Shown: positions 1 through 9,377 of the stretch, in pieces
How the letters are laid out: the number at the start of each line of letters is the position of its first letter
How positions within the stretch are numbered: the first letter of the stretch is position 1
Assembly (NCBI GenBank): GCA_036843405.1
Contig: DAITSJ010000009.1
Span: forward strand, 1 to 64,000
Source: DGNJ01 sp002388905
GTDB taxonomy: Bacteria; Pseudomonadota; Gammaproteobacteria; Pseudomonadales; Porticoccaceae
Length of the DNA stretch: 64,000 nucleotides
Reading direction: 5' to 3'
Notes under the pieces: generated by a model
What the model was told of the DNA's origin: nothing
Seen by the model: the letters and a program-made list of their open reading frames with translations, nothing else
The model's database searches: none
Program-made: the position numbers and the translations under genes

Positions 1-80
1 GACCAAATTCAGTAACCAATTGAATCTATTCAACTAATATTCCGGACACTAGTGGACCTCGATGTCTTTTGTCGTGGGCG

Positions 81-1802
81 TTATGGTTGCGGTGCGGCCG
101 GACGGGGGTCCGGGCGGGCGCCGCGGACCAGTGCGCCGGGCAGCGCTTCGGTGGCCTCGCCGTTCCGGTAGATTTCCCGGCCGGCCACCAGAGTGGCGAC
201 GAAGCCGTCGGCGTCCTGGAGAAAGCGCCGGCCGCCGGCGGGCAGGTCGTGGACGATGCGCGGCAGGTGCAGGTTCAGGGCATCGAAATCGATGATATTG
301 ATGTCTGCTTTCATGCCTTCGGCAAGAAGGCCGCGATCGAGCAGTGAGTACAGTTCCGCGGGTTGGCGGGTCAGCATCCGGATACCTTCCTCCAGGCTCA
401 GGGCCGCTTCCTCCCTGACCCAGTGGGTGAGCAGGTAGGTACTGGCGCTGGCGTCGCAGATGGAGCCCACGTGGGCGCCGCCGTCGCCAAGCGCCGATAC
501 CGTCAGGGGATGCCGGAGAATGTCGGGAATGGCGTCCGTGAAGTTGGCGGCCGGGATGTAGATGAGGGAGTGGCCGTTGTCCCGCAACAGCCAGTCGTAG
601 ACCCATTCCGCTGGCGAGCGGTTTTCCCGCCGGGCTCTCGCCGAGACAGCGTTTTCCGGGTCGGGCATGTAGTCGAGGGGCTCCTCGAAGGGAAACATCT
701 TGTCGAACCGGTGGGCAACGCCCGCTATAAACACGTGGGGATTTTCGTTGTCTTCGCGGAGTATGCGGTCCTTCACTTCGGACTTGCGCAATTCAGCCAT
801 GCGCCGGTCGTGGTCCAGTCCGGCCAGGGCCTTGTAGCCGGGACGGGCGGAAAAGGGGTTGAGGGAGGCGCTAAAGCCCATAATCATGCCCAGCGGACGC
901 GACAGCACCTGGGCGCGTATATCCAGCCCTTCGTCCCGCGCTTTTTCGAGCCGTTTTGCCTGCTCGTCCCAGAAGCCGGGTCGTTCGCTGTTGTCCAGAT
1001 AGGTGAAGGTGCCCTTGTGGCCGGTGCGTCGCGCAATTTCGTGGACGATATCGAATTCCGACTCGGCGTCCTCGAAGTCGGATACCATCTGAAACAGGGT
1101 GCCGGGGGCGGCCGGCAGCGCCTCTCCCAACTGCTTCAGCTCGGAGTCCGCCGCCTGGTAGGTGGGAATAAAATCGCCGTAACTGGTGCGGTGGATCATG
1201 GTGCGGGAGGTGGCCAAACCCATGGCGCCCGCACACAGGCCCTCGGCCAGCAGTTCACGCATCCTGGCGATATCCTCATCCGTGGCCGGTTCCCTGTTGA
1301 CCGCGCGTTCGCCCATGGCATAGACCCGCAGCGGTCCGTGGGGAAAGAGGGCGGCGATATCGATATCCCGGGATTTGAGCTCCAGGGCGTCAAGGTAATC
1401 CGGAAAGCTCTCCCAGTTCCATTGCAGGCCCTCGGCCAGGGCGGTACCGGGAATGTCCTCGACCCCTTCCATCAGGCTGATCAGGGTGTCGCGGTCCTCC
1501 GGCCTGCAGGGGGCGAAACCCACGCCGCAATTGCCCATGACCACGGTGGTGGCGCCCAGCCGGGATGATGGCCAGAGACGCTCGTCCCAGGTGGCCTGGC
1601 CGTCGTAGTGGGTATGGACGTCGACAAAGCCCGGCGTCACCAGCAGGCCGGTCGCGTCCCGTTCCTCGGTTGCCGTGCCGGGCAGGTTCTCGGTCACGGC
1701 GGCGATACGACCGCCCCTGACTGCCACGTCCGCCTTTCTGGCGGGGGCGCCGGAGCCATCGATCACGGTCCCGTTACGAATGATCAGGTCGTAGTCAGGC
1801 AT
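81..1802 (-). CDS. D-aminoacylase-type amidohydrolase
   Basis: 573-residue amidohydrolase-superfamily enzyme. Seen: the N-terminal composite-sheet region, the metal-binding HTH motif in VDVHTHYDGQ near residue 60, and the late Asp motif ALGDGGAHVG. The C-terminus (GMKADINIIDFDALN) is the usual returning beta-sandwich. This arrangement and length match the N-acyl-D-amino-acid deacylase family (COG3653), which hydrolyses amide or cyclic amide bonds in the cytoplasm with zinc. The true substrate is unknown. The ATG overlaps the end of the upstream MFS gene by 8 bp, so the two are translationally coupled. It is the last gene of the LuxE-LuxC-MFS operon, which suggests it acts on something the transporter moves or the acyl enzymes make. 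Confidence 0.85.
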   Translation of the reverse strand: MPDYDLIIRNGTVIDGSGAPARKADVAVRGGRIAAVTENLPGTATEERDATGLLVTPGFVDVHTHYDGQATWDERLWPSSRLGATTVVMGNCGVGFAPCRPEDRDTLISLMEGVEDIPGTALAEGLQWNWESFPDYLDALELKSRDIDIAALFPHGPLRVYAMGERAVNREPATDEDIARMRELLAEGLCAGAMGLATSRTMIHRTSYGDFIPTYQAADSELKQLGEALPAAPGTLFQMVSDFEDAESEFDIVHEIARRTGHKGTFTYLDNSERPGFWDEQAKRLEKARDEGLDIRAQVLSRPLGMIMGFSASLNPFSARPGYKALAGLDHDRRMAELRKSEVKDRILREDNENPHVFIAGVAHRFDKMFPFEEPLDYMPDPENAVSARARRENRSPAEWVYDWLLRDNGHSLIYIPAANFTDAIPDILRHPLTVSALGDGGAHVGSICDASASTYLLTHWVREEAALSLEEGIRMLTRQPAELYSLLDRGLLAEGMKADINIIDFDALNLHLPRIVHDLPAGGRRFLQDADGFVATLVAGREIYRNGEATEALPGALVRGARPDPRPAAPQP

Positions 1803-3276
1803 AGTCGTTACTCTCTTTGACCAATGGGGGGGTCGCGACCTTTTTCTCGCCGACGGTACCGGTCGCCGCGTTTTTTGCGACGGCCTCCTTGCGGGGCAGC
1901 ATCAGGGAAATAAAGAACATCAGAAAACAGCCGACGATAATGTAGCTCAGGGTCACCATATAGGCCGTCGGATCGGGGTAGAAACCCTCCCCGGCGGGCG
2001 CCTTGACGGTGGAACTGTCGAGCAGGGTGGCGACGATCTGCGCGCCGATACCCATGGCGGTGACCCGGATCACGATCATCACCCCGCTGGCCTCACTGGT
2101 GCGCTCCAGAGGCACGGATCGGGCGATTAGGATGGGCAGGCTGGCGTAAAACAGCGCCTTGCTCAGGCCCATGATGATCATGATGCCGAGGAAAAAGAGC
2201 ACGGAGTCATTCTTCAACAGGACGGCGATCCAGGTCAGGGAAAGTACCAGGGAGCCGATGGCCATGGTGGGGCGACCGCCGTAACGGGCGATCATCCAGC
2301 CGGCGGCGGGGCCGCCCACCAGCGCCATCAGGGTCATGGGCAGCATGACCAGGCCGGCCATGGTGGCCGACAAGCCCAGGCCGATGCCGGTGGTCGTGGG
2401 CTGTTGCAGTAAAATGGACCACACCTGCAGGAACTGGAAGGCACTGAGGCCCAGAACGGCACCGGCGAGGTTGACCAGCAGTACCTGCCGGTTGGCCAGC
2501 AGGCGGACGTGGATCAGCGGCGTTTCGGCCTTGAGTTCCGATACTATCCAGACGATCATCAGTGCCGCGCCAGCGCCCAGAAACAGTACTGTGCGCGTAT
2601 CTGCCCAGCCCCAGTCGGCACTTTTGGTCACCGACAGCAGGATAAAGACGATGGCCGGGGCAAAGAGGATGCCGCCGAGGATATTGGTGCGTTTGGGGAC
2701 ACCGGCCGGGCGGGATTTGGGCACGTAAATCGCGATCAGCACCATGGCGACGGCGCCCACCGCCGCGCCGCAGAAAAAGATCCAGTGCCAGCTGAGGTTG
2801 TCCACCAGCACACCGCCCAGGACGGCGCCGAAACCGGCGCTGACGGTCATGGTGGCGGCCAGGATGCCGATATGGATCGGCGCCCGGTCGTCGCTGGTGT
2901 TCTCCCGCACCAGCCCGATGCACAGCGGAAAAATAGCGCCGGCCGCCCCCTGGATAATACGGCCGGCGACAACCCCGGCCAGGGACGACGAGAAACCCGA
3001 GATCAGCGAACCCGCGACACTGACGGCGATAACCGCAAGCAACACCTGGCGCCGGCCGAACATATCGCCCAGCCGGCCGCAGATGGCCGCCGATACGGCG
3101 CTGGCCAGCAGAAAGCTGGTGATGATCCAGCCAACCGCTTCCGGGTTGCCGAAATCCTCGATCAGGTAACGCAGGGCCGAATAGAGCATGGACAGCTCGA
3201 AGGCGGAGAGAATCTCCGCCGCCACCAGGGCGCCGAGGAAAGTCAGCGTGTTTTTTTTGGGCATCATTGCTCTCAT
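1795..3276 (-). CDS. MFS transporter, DHA2-like (14 TM)
   Basis: 493-residue inner-membrane protein with many hydrophobic helices. Seen: the MFS loop 2-3 signature GRLGDMFGRRQ near residue 72 and a later RIIQGAAGAIFP segment typical of the drug:proton antiporter-2 group (EmrB/QacA type), whose length (about 490) fits 14 helices. Known: such proteins use the proton gradient to export hydrophobic compounds. Here it could export or import a pathway compound. It lies about 80 bp after the LuxC-like gene and overlaps the amidohydrolase. The start is uncertain: ATGs at 3276, 3267 and 3264 are all possible, and an AGAG stretch upstream fits the later ones slightly better. Confidence 0.85.
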   Translation of the reverse strand: MRAMMPKKNTLTFLGALVAAEILSAFELSMLYSALRYLIEDFGNPEAVGWIITSFLLASAVSAAICGRLGDMFGRRQVLLAVIAVSVAGSLISGFSSSLAGVVAGRIIQGAAGAIFPLCIGLVRENTSDDRAPIHIGILAATMTVSAGFGAVLGGVLVDNLSWHWIFFCGAAVGAVAMVLIAIYVPKSRPAGVPKRTNILGGILFAPAIVFILLSVTKSADWGWADTRTVLFLGAGAALMIVWIVSELKAETPLIHVRLLANRQVLLVNLAGAVLGLSAFQFLQVWSILLQQPTTTGIGLGLSATMAGLVMLPMTLMALVGGPAAGWMIARYGGRPTMAIGSLVLSLTWIAVLLKNDSVLFFLGIMIIMGLSKALFYASLPILIARSVPLERTSEASGVMIVIRVTAMGIGAQIVATLLDSSTVKAPAGEGFYPDPTAYMVTLSYIIVGCFLMFFISLMLPRKEAVAKNAATGTVGEKKVATPPLVKESNDYA

Positions 3277-3359
3277 TATGGTTTACCGCCACCTTCGCCG
3301 ACGGTGGTCGCCGCCGGCGCTCCCTGATCCCTGTTCTAATCGCTGTTCTCGAAGCGCTG

Positions 3360-4781
3360 TCACTGTTCCTCACCGGATTCCACGACCCAGCGCATAAAAC
3401 GGTGCACCGGGAAGCTGGCGTCATGGGGCGACCCGCCAAAACCCTCCCCGTTGACCATGCCCAGGGGCACGATCCGCTGGGCCCCCGCGGATGCCAGGGC
3501 GTCGCGCAATGCCCGGCGCCGGGTCGGGGGGTAAACGCCGATGGTCTGGGTCGCTACCGTCACCTGTTTGACGGCGTCGTCGAGATTGTCCAGGCGCACG
3601 ACATTGACCAGTTTGCCGGAAGGCGAAAAGGAAACCGGCTCGTCGGAACGGATCACCAGGCCCCGGCCGTCGTAGCGGCCGAACAGGCGATAGATTGGCT
3701 CCAGGTTTTCCAGCATATCGAGCTGTTCGCGTACGTCCGCAGGCGGCAGCAGGTCACTGTCGCCTGCGCCGTAGCGGGTGTCGACGCCCATGGCCCGGGC
3801 CAGTTGCTCGCAGTACCGGTCCACTTCCTCGGTGGAGCCTTCCACATAGTGAAAGCGCGAGGCGGAACAGGCGTCCTGATTGAGGCCGATCACGTCCGCC
3901 GCCGCCCTTTCCGCTATCTCCCGGGTGACGGCTTCGGATTCGAAGGTCTCCCGGCCGATCAGCGATATGGATACCTTGGGGTCGAAGGACACCATCTCCA
4001 GGCCGGGGCCGACATACTTGACCACATGCCGGACGGCCGCTTCGCCCCCCCAGACCACGATCTTGTCGAAGTACTGGGATCGATAGATGGCCGACTCGAT
4101 ATCCGCGTCCCCGCCCTGCCAGTAGACGGCGGAAAAAGAACGGGTGGTGGGGTGATCCGGGTCCACGTCGGCCATGGTGCGGAGAATGGCGGTGGCGGTG
4201 AACATGTCGTTGGAAGGCAGCTTGAGCAGGTGTACACCCTTGGTAATCGCGCCGCGGATAATAGTGATGGGCGGCACCACGGGGGCGTTGCCCGCGAGGA
4301 TATGGACCAGGCGCGGCGGAATCGCGCGGATGCGGCTGTCCGGCAGGTGCGGGTTGTGGGCGACCCAGCCGTCCAGTACATCGATATTGCCCAGGCTGCG
4401 TTGGGCTTCGGCCAGGATGGCATCGCGCTGGAACATGTACTTGATATCGCGGTAGCAGTTTTCCAGGATGCGTGCGTCCAGGGTGCTGAAGTGGACCATT
4501 TTTTCCAGGGCTTCGCGAAGATAGGGGTTGGTGTCGAAATCCAGCCGTTCGCCCACCTCCGCCAGGAAGTCGATGATCTCCGCGATGGGTGTGTCGAACG
4601 CGGGCGTCGGCGTGTGTCGCCGCCAGACGAGGCTGTCGCGGTCGATTTTGGGGGTGTAGACCGGTGTGGACCTGGCCCGGGATCTGTGTTCCACCTCGGC
4701 AGCGTGCCGGACCTCGCCCTTGATCACATGGGGAACCCGGAGCGCATCGTCGGGGACTTCTATCTTTGCTTGTTCGTTCAT
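3360..4781 (-). CDS. LuxC-family acyl-CoA reductase
   Basis: 473 residues from the ATG at 4781, chosen because GAGGAGG lies just upstream; the open frame runs further 5' only by overlapping the LuxE-like gene. Seen: an aldehyde-dehydrogenase-like protein with NQDACSASRF, whose Cys (about residue 305) matches the acyl-enzyme cysteine of LuxC (Cys286 in Vibrio harveyi). Known: LuxC reduces an activated fatty acyl group to an aldehyde with NADPH, normally together with LuxE and LuxD. It starts 28 bp after the LuxE-like gene, so the two almost surely work together. No luxA, luxB or luxD is adjacent. It probably reduces a carboxylic acid intermediate to an aldehyde, not for light. Confidence 0.85.
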   Translation of the reverse strand: MNEQAKIEVPDDALRVPHVIKGEVRHAAEVEHRSRARSTPVYTPKIDRDSLVWRRHTPTPAFDTPIAEIIDFLAEVGERLDFDTNPYLREALEKMVHFSTLDARILENCYRDIKYMFQRDAILAEAQRSLGNIDVLDGWVAHNPHLPDSRIRAIPPRLVHILAGNAPVVPPITIIRGAITKGVHLLKLPSNDMFTATAILRTMADVDPDHPTTRSFSAVYWQGGDADIESAIYRSQYFDKIVVWGGEAAVRHVVKYVGPGLEMVSFDPKVSISLIGRETFESEAVTREIAERAAADVIGLNQDACSASRFHYVEGSTEEVDRYCEQLARAMGVDTRYGAGDSDLLPPADVREQLDMLENLEPIYRLFGRYDGRGLVIRSDEPVSFSPSGKLVNVVRLDNLDDAVKQVTVATQTIGVYPPTRRRALRDALASAGAQRIVPLGMVNGEGFGGSPHDASFPVHRFMRWVVESGEEQ

Positions 4782-4809
4782 GAGGTTAGCCTCCTCGGAA
4801 CCGTTGCTT

Positions 4810-6171
4810 TCAGGCCGCGTTAACGGCACCGCGCACATAGGAGTCGATGGTGCCGGCGCAGGTGAGCTTGTCCTCGCCTTCTTCCAGGTCCTGGTAGCGG
4901 GCAATGGAACGGACCAGGGGGCCGGAAAAGCCGTCCGCCGAATCGAAGTCCACGGTGACCTTGTCCCCGGAAATGAGTCCGCCCCAGCGGGCATCCGTGA
5001 GCAGATCGAACAGGGCCATGCGGCCCTCCACCTGGCCTTTGGCATCGGCCGGGTTAAGCAGTTTTTCCGCGGATTTATCGAGTACCAGGGGCACGATCCA
5101 GGGCGGCAGGGCATAGGCATCGATATTGTGCCGGTAGGGCGCCAGCCCGGTCATTTCCACCATGGCGTAGGAGTTTGTATAGCGCTCCGGGGCAAGACCG
5201 AAGAATTCGAAGATCTGCTCCTTGTAATCGTCGGGCAGTTTCACGCCCTTGACGCCGCCGCCCAGCATGAGAATCGAGTCGGGATGGATCTGACCGTTCT
5301 TGACGCCCCGTGCCTTCAGGGCTTCCATAACCTGGAAGGCGGCCGGCCACATGGTGCCGAATGCCAGGGGCTGGTCCAGGCGCTGGTAAATCCTGTCGAT
5401 GGTTTCTTCCATGGCCCGGGTCATTTCCTTCTGGCGCTCCTCGTTCTCGGTCTCGAAAGCCGCCACTTCCTCCGGCAGGGCCGTGCCCGCGGCCAGTGCC
5501 CGGCGGATCTGGCCGGCGCGGATGCCCGGTGTCGCCCGCAGGGGCGTTTCAGAGAGGAAGTGCAGTTCGCCGGGGGCGGCCACGAAGTTGGCGAAGAAGT
5601 TGCGATTGGGGCCACACAGGCGGTGGACGCCGGTAGGCGGGAAAAACACGAAAGCCGTGTGCCTGTTTTCCGGGATCAGGGGAGCCCACTGGGCCTTGAA
5701 CCCGGCCCGGTAGGCGGCGTCGGCGAGTTGCACGTCTTCGGCGGTCTGATCCAGGAAGGAACATTTGCCGGAGGTGCCGCTGGAGGCAAAAACATGGTGG
5801 CCGGCCTCCTCCAGCCGGGCCAGCCAGTCATCGGCGTTGTCAACGCCTTCCAGGTCGATGCCGGTGACCGGATTGCTGGTCAGGGTCTGGAGCCAGAGGT
5901 TCATATTGGCCCACTGGCCCTTGTCGACAAAGGCTTCCGGGTAGCTTTTGTAGTTGGTATGGGTAAAGAGCAGGGGGACCACATCCTCCAGGGAGCGGAT
6001 TTCGTCGATACCCGTTTCCCCGGCACGCTTGTCCAGTATTTTGATCTGTTGGCGTTTTTCGGCAAAGCGTTCGCGGATTGCTTCGAGTTGCAGCTCACGA
6101 AGGTTCTCCGGCGCGTCACGGTAGGGGTCTGGCTTGTCGACCAGGGCGATGATTTCACTGATAGCGGTCAT
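4810..6171 (-). CDS. LuxE-like acyl-protein synthetase
   Basis: 453-residue adenylate-forming enzyme of the LuxE/acyl-protein-synthetase type (Pfam LuxE, PF04443). Seen: the ATP-binding signature FASSGTSGK near residue 130, and the MVEMTGLAPYRH region towards the C-terminus, similar to the A5-like motif of ANL enzymes. Known: LuxE activates a fatty acid as acyl-AMP, holds it on a cysteine and hands it to LuxC. It is longer than Vibrio LuxE (about 370-380 residues), mainly by an insertion around residues 205-260 rich in Glu. It heads the operon luxE-luxC-MFS-amidohydrolase and diverges from an AraC regulator that may control it. The acyl substrate is not evident. Confidence 0.8.
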   Translation of the reverse strand: MTAISEIIALVDKPDPYRDAPENLRELQLEAIRERFAEKRQQIKILDKRAGETGIDEIRSLEDVVPLLFTHTNYKSYPEAFVDKGQWANMNLWLQTLTSNPVTGIDLEGVDNADDWLARLEEAGHHVFASSGTSGKCSFLDQTAEDVQLADAAYRAGFKAQWAPLIPENRHTAFVFFPPTGVHRLCGPNRNFFANFVAAPGELHFLSETPLRATPGIRAGQIRRALAAGTALPEEVAAFETENEERQKEMTRAMEETIDRIYQRLDQPLAFGTMWPAAFQVMEALKARGVKNGQIHPDSILMLGGGVKGVKLPDDYKEQIFEFFGLAPERYTNSYAMVEMTGLAPYRHNIDAYALPPWIVPLVLDKSAEKLLNPADAKGQVEGRMALFDLLTDARWGGLISGDKVTVDFDSADGFSGPLVRSIARYQDLEEGEDKLTCAGTIDSYVRGAVNAA

Positions 6172-6375
6172 GGTTGTCTCCGTGGCGATCCTGAATAGCT
6201 TGCATCTAGGCTAGGGAGGGGCGTCGACAATGACAACGGAAAACACTGTAGCGCGAGCGCTAAATTGTTGTCAGAAAGACCGGCTCCGCATAATGGCGCC
6301 CGGGGATGCAGCGCCAGCCTGAATCCTATATCCTGTAATGGTCGGGACGAATTTCCCGTTGAGTGAGCGACCTGT
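6172..6375. promoter_or_regulatory. Divergent promoter region, LuxE operon / AraC gene
   Basis: 204 bp between the divergently read LuxE-like and AraC genes. It must hold both promoters. A near-palindrome AGCGC-GA-GCGCT lies around 6250-6261 and is a possible regulator site; I cannot assign clear -35/-10 boxes. Confidence 0.4.
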
Positions 6376-7308
6376 ATGTATTCATTGGTGCCCACCAAAG
6401 CAAAGGCGGATTGGACGGTCCGGGACGAACAAAAATTCACTGAAACCCGGCCCCATACCGTTTCTTCCTATGAGGTGGAAGCGGGTATCTCACGACCGGG
6501 CGTCCGGGTTGAGATACGTCGCTTTTGCTGGGACAAACCGCTGCCCGCGACCCGTTTCCGGATGCCGGCCTGCTATCTGAGCCTGGCTCTGACCCCACGC
6601 CCCGCATCCGGAGAGGTGGGTTATCTGGGTGAAGTCAACCGCCAGGCCTATGCCTCTTTGGGCAGTTGCTCCTTCGTACCCGCCGGCTACGAAGCCTACG
6701 CCCGGGGATCGGTGGGCGAGTACCGGGAGTTGAGCTGCCTCTTCGATGAGGCGTTGCTTGAACCCTATATGACATGGGAGTGGACACCCCTGGAACTGGC
6801 GGCCTGCTTCGATATCAGGAATATCCATATACGCACCAATCTGCTCAGGCTGGCGGAAGAGGTGATCCGGCCAGGTTATGCGTCGGAGAAGCTGGTGGAC
6901 GCACTGGTAACCTCGGTGTTCGTGGAACTCAGCCGTCATTTCCGGTGTGTCCGGGCCGTCGGTGAAACCCATACCGGCAAATTGACCTCCCGGCAGTTGC
7001 AGGTTATCGAGGACAGGGTCCGGGACTCCCTTAGCACTGATCTTCACACGGAGCAACTGGCCGATGAATGCGGGGTCAGCAGTCGTCACCTGGCACGGAT
7101 GTTCAAGAAAACCACCGGTCGAACCCTGGGCGATTATATCGCCGAAGTGCGTATCGGCAGTGCCAAGTTGTTGTTGTCCCAGCCCGACTCCATGATCAAG
7201 GAAGTCGCCTACCAGTGCGGGTTCCACAGCCAGTCGGCGTTTTCCCAGGCTTTCCGCAAGGCAACCGGACTCACCCCGAGCCAGTTTCGTCGAAAAACTT
7301 TTTCCTGA
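6376..7308 (+). CDS. AraC-family transcriptional regulator
   Basis: 310 residues. Seen: the C-terminal 100 residues hold two helix-turn-helix motifs typical of AraC/XylS proteins (LHTEQLADECGVSSRHLARMFKKTTG, followed by SMIKEVAYQCGFHSQSAFSQAFRKATG and the end signature TPSQFRR). The N-terminal 200 residues form an AraC-binding-like sensor domain with no clear ligand clue. It is divergent from the LuxE-LuxC operon across 204 bp, so local control of that operon is the natural inference. The ATG used has no strong Shine-Dalgarno sequence and the true start could be a little different. Confidence 0.88.
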   Translation: MYSLVPTKAKADWTVRDEQKFTETRPHTVSSYEVEAGISRPGVRVEIRRFCWDKPLPATRFRMPACYLSLALTPRPASGEVGYLGEVNRQAYASLGSCSFVPAGYEAYARGSVGEYRELSCLFDEALLEPYMTWEWTPLELAACFDIRNIHIRTNLLRLAEEVIRPGYASEKLVDALVTSVFVELSRHFRCVRAVGETHTGKLTSRQLQVIEDRVRDSLSTDLHTEQLADECGVSSRHLARMFKKTTGRTLGDYIAEVRIGSAKLLLSQPDSMIKEVAYQCGFHSQSAFSQAFRKATGLTPSQFRRKTFS

Positions 7309-7394
7309 CCGGAGGCGTTTTCCCGACTAGCTCCTTGGGCCGCAACCTATTCGGTCATCCCGGATTCCCGCCACAGGCTGCTGCGCGACGACTT

Positions 7395-8600
7395 CTATAG
7401 AGCATCGTGCCATTTGTCGCTGATCAGGACGACCTTGCCGTCCCGTACCCGGCCAAAAAGCACCTGGTCGATAAACAGCCGGTTGAAGGGCGGCTCGTTC
7501 TCGACAGTGGTGGTCAGGGGCGGGATCATGCTGCCAGTCTCGAGGTTTTCCAGGGAATTCATCGCCTCGAGCACCGCCGCCGGCGCGAATTCCGTCACCC
7601 TTTGGTCGCGCATGGCCCGGGCGAAAGTTTCCACGGCAAGCCACGCCTGCTGGGAAAAACCGTTGATGCGAAAATCGGGTGCGTATTTGGCCATATCGGC
7701 GCGAAACTGCCGGTTGGCGGGGCTGTCGGCGTTGATGGGACGGTAATTGGCGCTGACCCAGATACCTTCCGAGGGAGCGCCGATCTGGCCCAGGGTCGTG
7801 GGGGGGGTGGCGATAATGGGCACCCCGATAACGGTCCCCGGGTCGGCCTGGTGCAGCGCAACGATAAAACGTGCCGCCTGGTCGGCATTCATGGAAACCA
7901 TAACGGCATCGCTGTCCTGGATTGCCGAGTGCGCATAGGTCGCGTAGTCCGGGGCGCCGATGGGTACCAGGGATAGCCCCGTCATGGTCGCGGCGGTACC
8001 CGTCAGGCCCATGCGGGCGAATTCGCCCGCCAGTCCGCCTGCGGGACTGTCCACGGTGGCTACATGGATGCGCTCAAAACCCTGTTTCGCCAGCAGCGCT
8101 GCGGTGCTGGCCACCATGCCGGGCGACCCCGTTTGCAAGGGGAAAGCCACCGGACTGGAAAAATCCGCCCGTGAAATCGGGTTGTGGCCGATGCTGGCGA
8201 TGTTGCCCTGCTCCAGGATGGGGAAGATAAATTCGCCAAAGTTCGATGTGTTGCCCACGGTGGCCACCACGTCGCTGGCCACCGCTTCCCGGGCGCACTT
8301 GGCGGCCTCGTTGGGGTCGGCCTTGTCATCGCAGAAGTGGACTTCCAGCAAGCGGCCATTGACGCCCCCGGCGGCATTGATGCGTTTTGCCGAGGCAAGG
8401 ATGGCCGCCGGTGCTTCGGGCAACGGCGTGGCGTTGGCGGTATCGGTAATCTGCCCGATAAACATCAGCTTTATGGTGGGCCTGTCGCCATCGGCGGGCC
8501 TGTAGACATCGAAACCGGTGCCCCGGCCCTCGCCGCAGCCCCAGAGCAGGGCCAGGCAAAGCAGGAGGGTTGCCGGTCGTATGAATTGCAGCGTTTTCAT
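7395..8600 (-). CDS. ABC importer substrate-binding lipoprotein (Leu/Ile/Val type)
   Basis: 401 residues. Seen: a lipoprotein signal with lipobox LLWGC (Cys about residue 22), so it is anchored in a membrane on the periplasmic side. The rest is a type I periplasmic binding fold of the branched-chain amino acid group (Peripla_BP_6 type), with IKLMFIGQITDTANATPLPEAPAAILASAK at the start of the mature domain (only the first part is diagnostic). Known relatives bind amino acids, but also aromatic acids and other small carboxylates. It is the third gene of a unit with the fused permease/ATPase protein and the second ATPase, 54 bp downstream. Ligand unknown. Confidence 0.85.
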   Translation of the reverse strand: MKTLQFIRPATLLLCLALLWGCGEGRGTGFDVYRPADGDRPTIKLMFIGQITDTANATPLPEAPAAILASAKRINAAGGVNGRLLEVHFCDDKADPNEAAKCAREAVASDVVATVGNTSNFGEFIFPILEQGNIASIGHNPISRADFSSPVAFPLQTGSPGMVASTAALLAKQGFERIHVATVDSPAGGLAGEFARMGLTGTAATMTGLSLVPIGAPDYATYAHSAIQDSDAVMVSMNADQAARFIVALHQADPGTVIGVPIIATPPTTLGQIGAPSEGIWVSANYRPINADSPANRQFRADMAKYAPDFRINGFSQQAWLAVETFARAMRDQRVTEFAPAAVLEAMNSLENLETGSMIPPLTTTVENEPPFNRLFIDQVLFGRVRDGKVVLISDKWHDAL

Positions 8601-8654
8601 GGATCGCTTTCCCCAAGTGCTATTAACCCGACAATATCGATTATCGGGCTCGTA

Positions 8655-9377
8655 TTACCCGCTATGTTTATCCGTCCGGTGCTTTTCGCTGGCGCCCGCC
8701 AGGTAGGCCGCCTCGATATCGCCGACCCTCTGCTTCAGGTCGGCGGCGTCCCCTTCCAGGACCACACGACCCTGGCTCAGGACCAGGGCGCGGTCGCTGA
8801 TCGCCAGCGCCTTGCTGACATGCTGCTCCACCAGCAGAACCCCGAGCCCGCGATCGGCGGCCTGGCGCAGCGCCCGCAGCAGGCGGTCCACCAGTTTCGG
8901 TGCCAGGCCCAGGGACAGCTCGTCGGCCATCAGTACACGGGGTTCGTTGGCGAGGCTGCGCGCCATGGCCACCATTTGCTGCTGACCGCCGGACAGCAGC
9001 CCCGCCGGCTTGTCCAGGTGGGGTTCCAGTTCGGGGAACAGCGCCAGGGCGCCGTCCACGGAGCCACCGCGCAGGCGCAGGTTATCCCTGGCGGTGAGAC
9101 TGAAAACCAGGGATCGTTCATCGGTGATAAAGGCCAGGCCCCGGCGCACTCGCTGGTAGAGTGGCGCGCGGGTGGCCTCCCCGAGAAAACGGGTCTCGCC
9201 GTCGATGGGGGGAAGTTCCCCGGCCAGGGTGAGCAGCGTGGAGGTTTTGCCCGAACCATTGTTGCCGAACAGGCAGACGATCTCCCCCGCCCGGACCGCC
9301 AGATTGAGATCTCGCACCACCGCCTGACCGCCATATCCAACGGACAGGTTCCGGGCCTCCAGGACAGTCTTGCTCAT
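8655..9377 (-). CDS. ABC transporter ATPase, LivF-like
   Basis: 240 residues. Seen: Walker A FGNNGSGKTS near residue 36, signature LLSGGQQQMV, Walker B VLMADELSLGLAP and the switch His in LLVEQHVS. This is the LivF-type second ATPase of branched-chain amino acid importers. Its ATG overlaps the stop of the fused LivH-LivM-LivG gene by 4 bp (ATGA), so the two are coupled. With the fusion protein and the lipoprotein it completes an importer. Confidence 0.9.
   Translation of the reverse strand: MSKTVLEARNLSVGYGGQAVVRDLNLAVRAGEIVCLFGNNGSGKTSTLLTLAGELPPIDGETRFLGEATRAPLYQRVRRGLAFITDERSLVFSLTARDNLRLRGGSVDGALALFPELEPHLDKPAGLLSGGQQQMVAMARSLANEPRVLMADELSLGLAPKLVDRLLRALRQAADRGLGVLLVEQHVSKALAISDRALVLSQGRVVLEGDAADLKQRVGDIEAAYLAGASEKHRTDKHSG

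Noticed and set aside
363..1568. Long plus-strand open frame opposite the amidohydrolase
   Set aside because: It is the antisense shadow of a gene with clear metal-binding motifs; its protein is rich in Gly, Val and His and matches no family pattern.
3360..6171. A complete bioluminescence operon
   Set aside because: Only LuxC and LuxE homologues are present. The luciferase-like proteins in the window are not LuxA or LuxB by pattern, and no luxD is seen.
4666..6198. 510-codon plus-strand frame opposite the LuxE-like gene
   Set aside because: No domain pattern; the opposite strand has the SSGTSGK enzyme with a good ribosome site. High GC makes such frames common.
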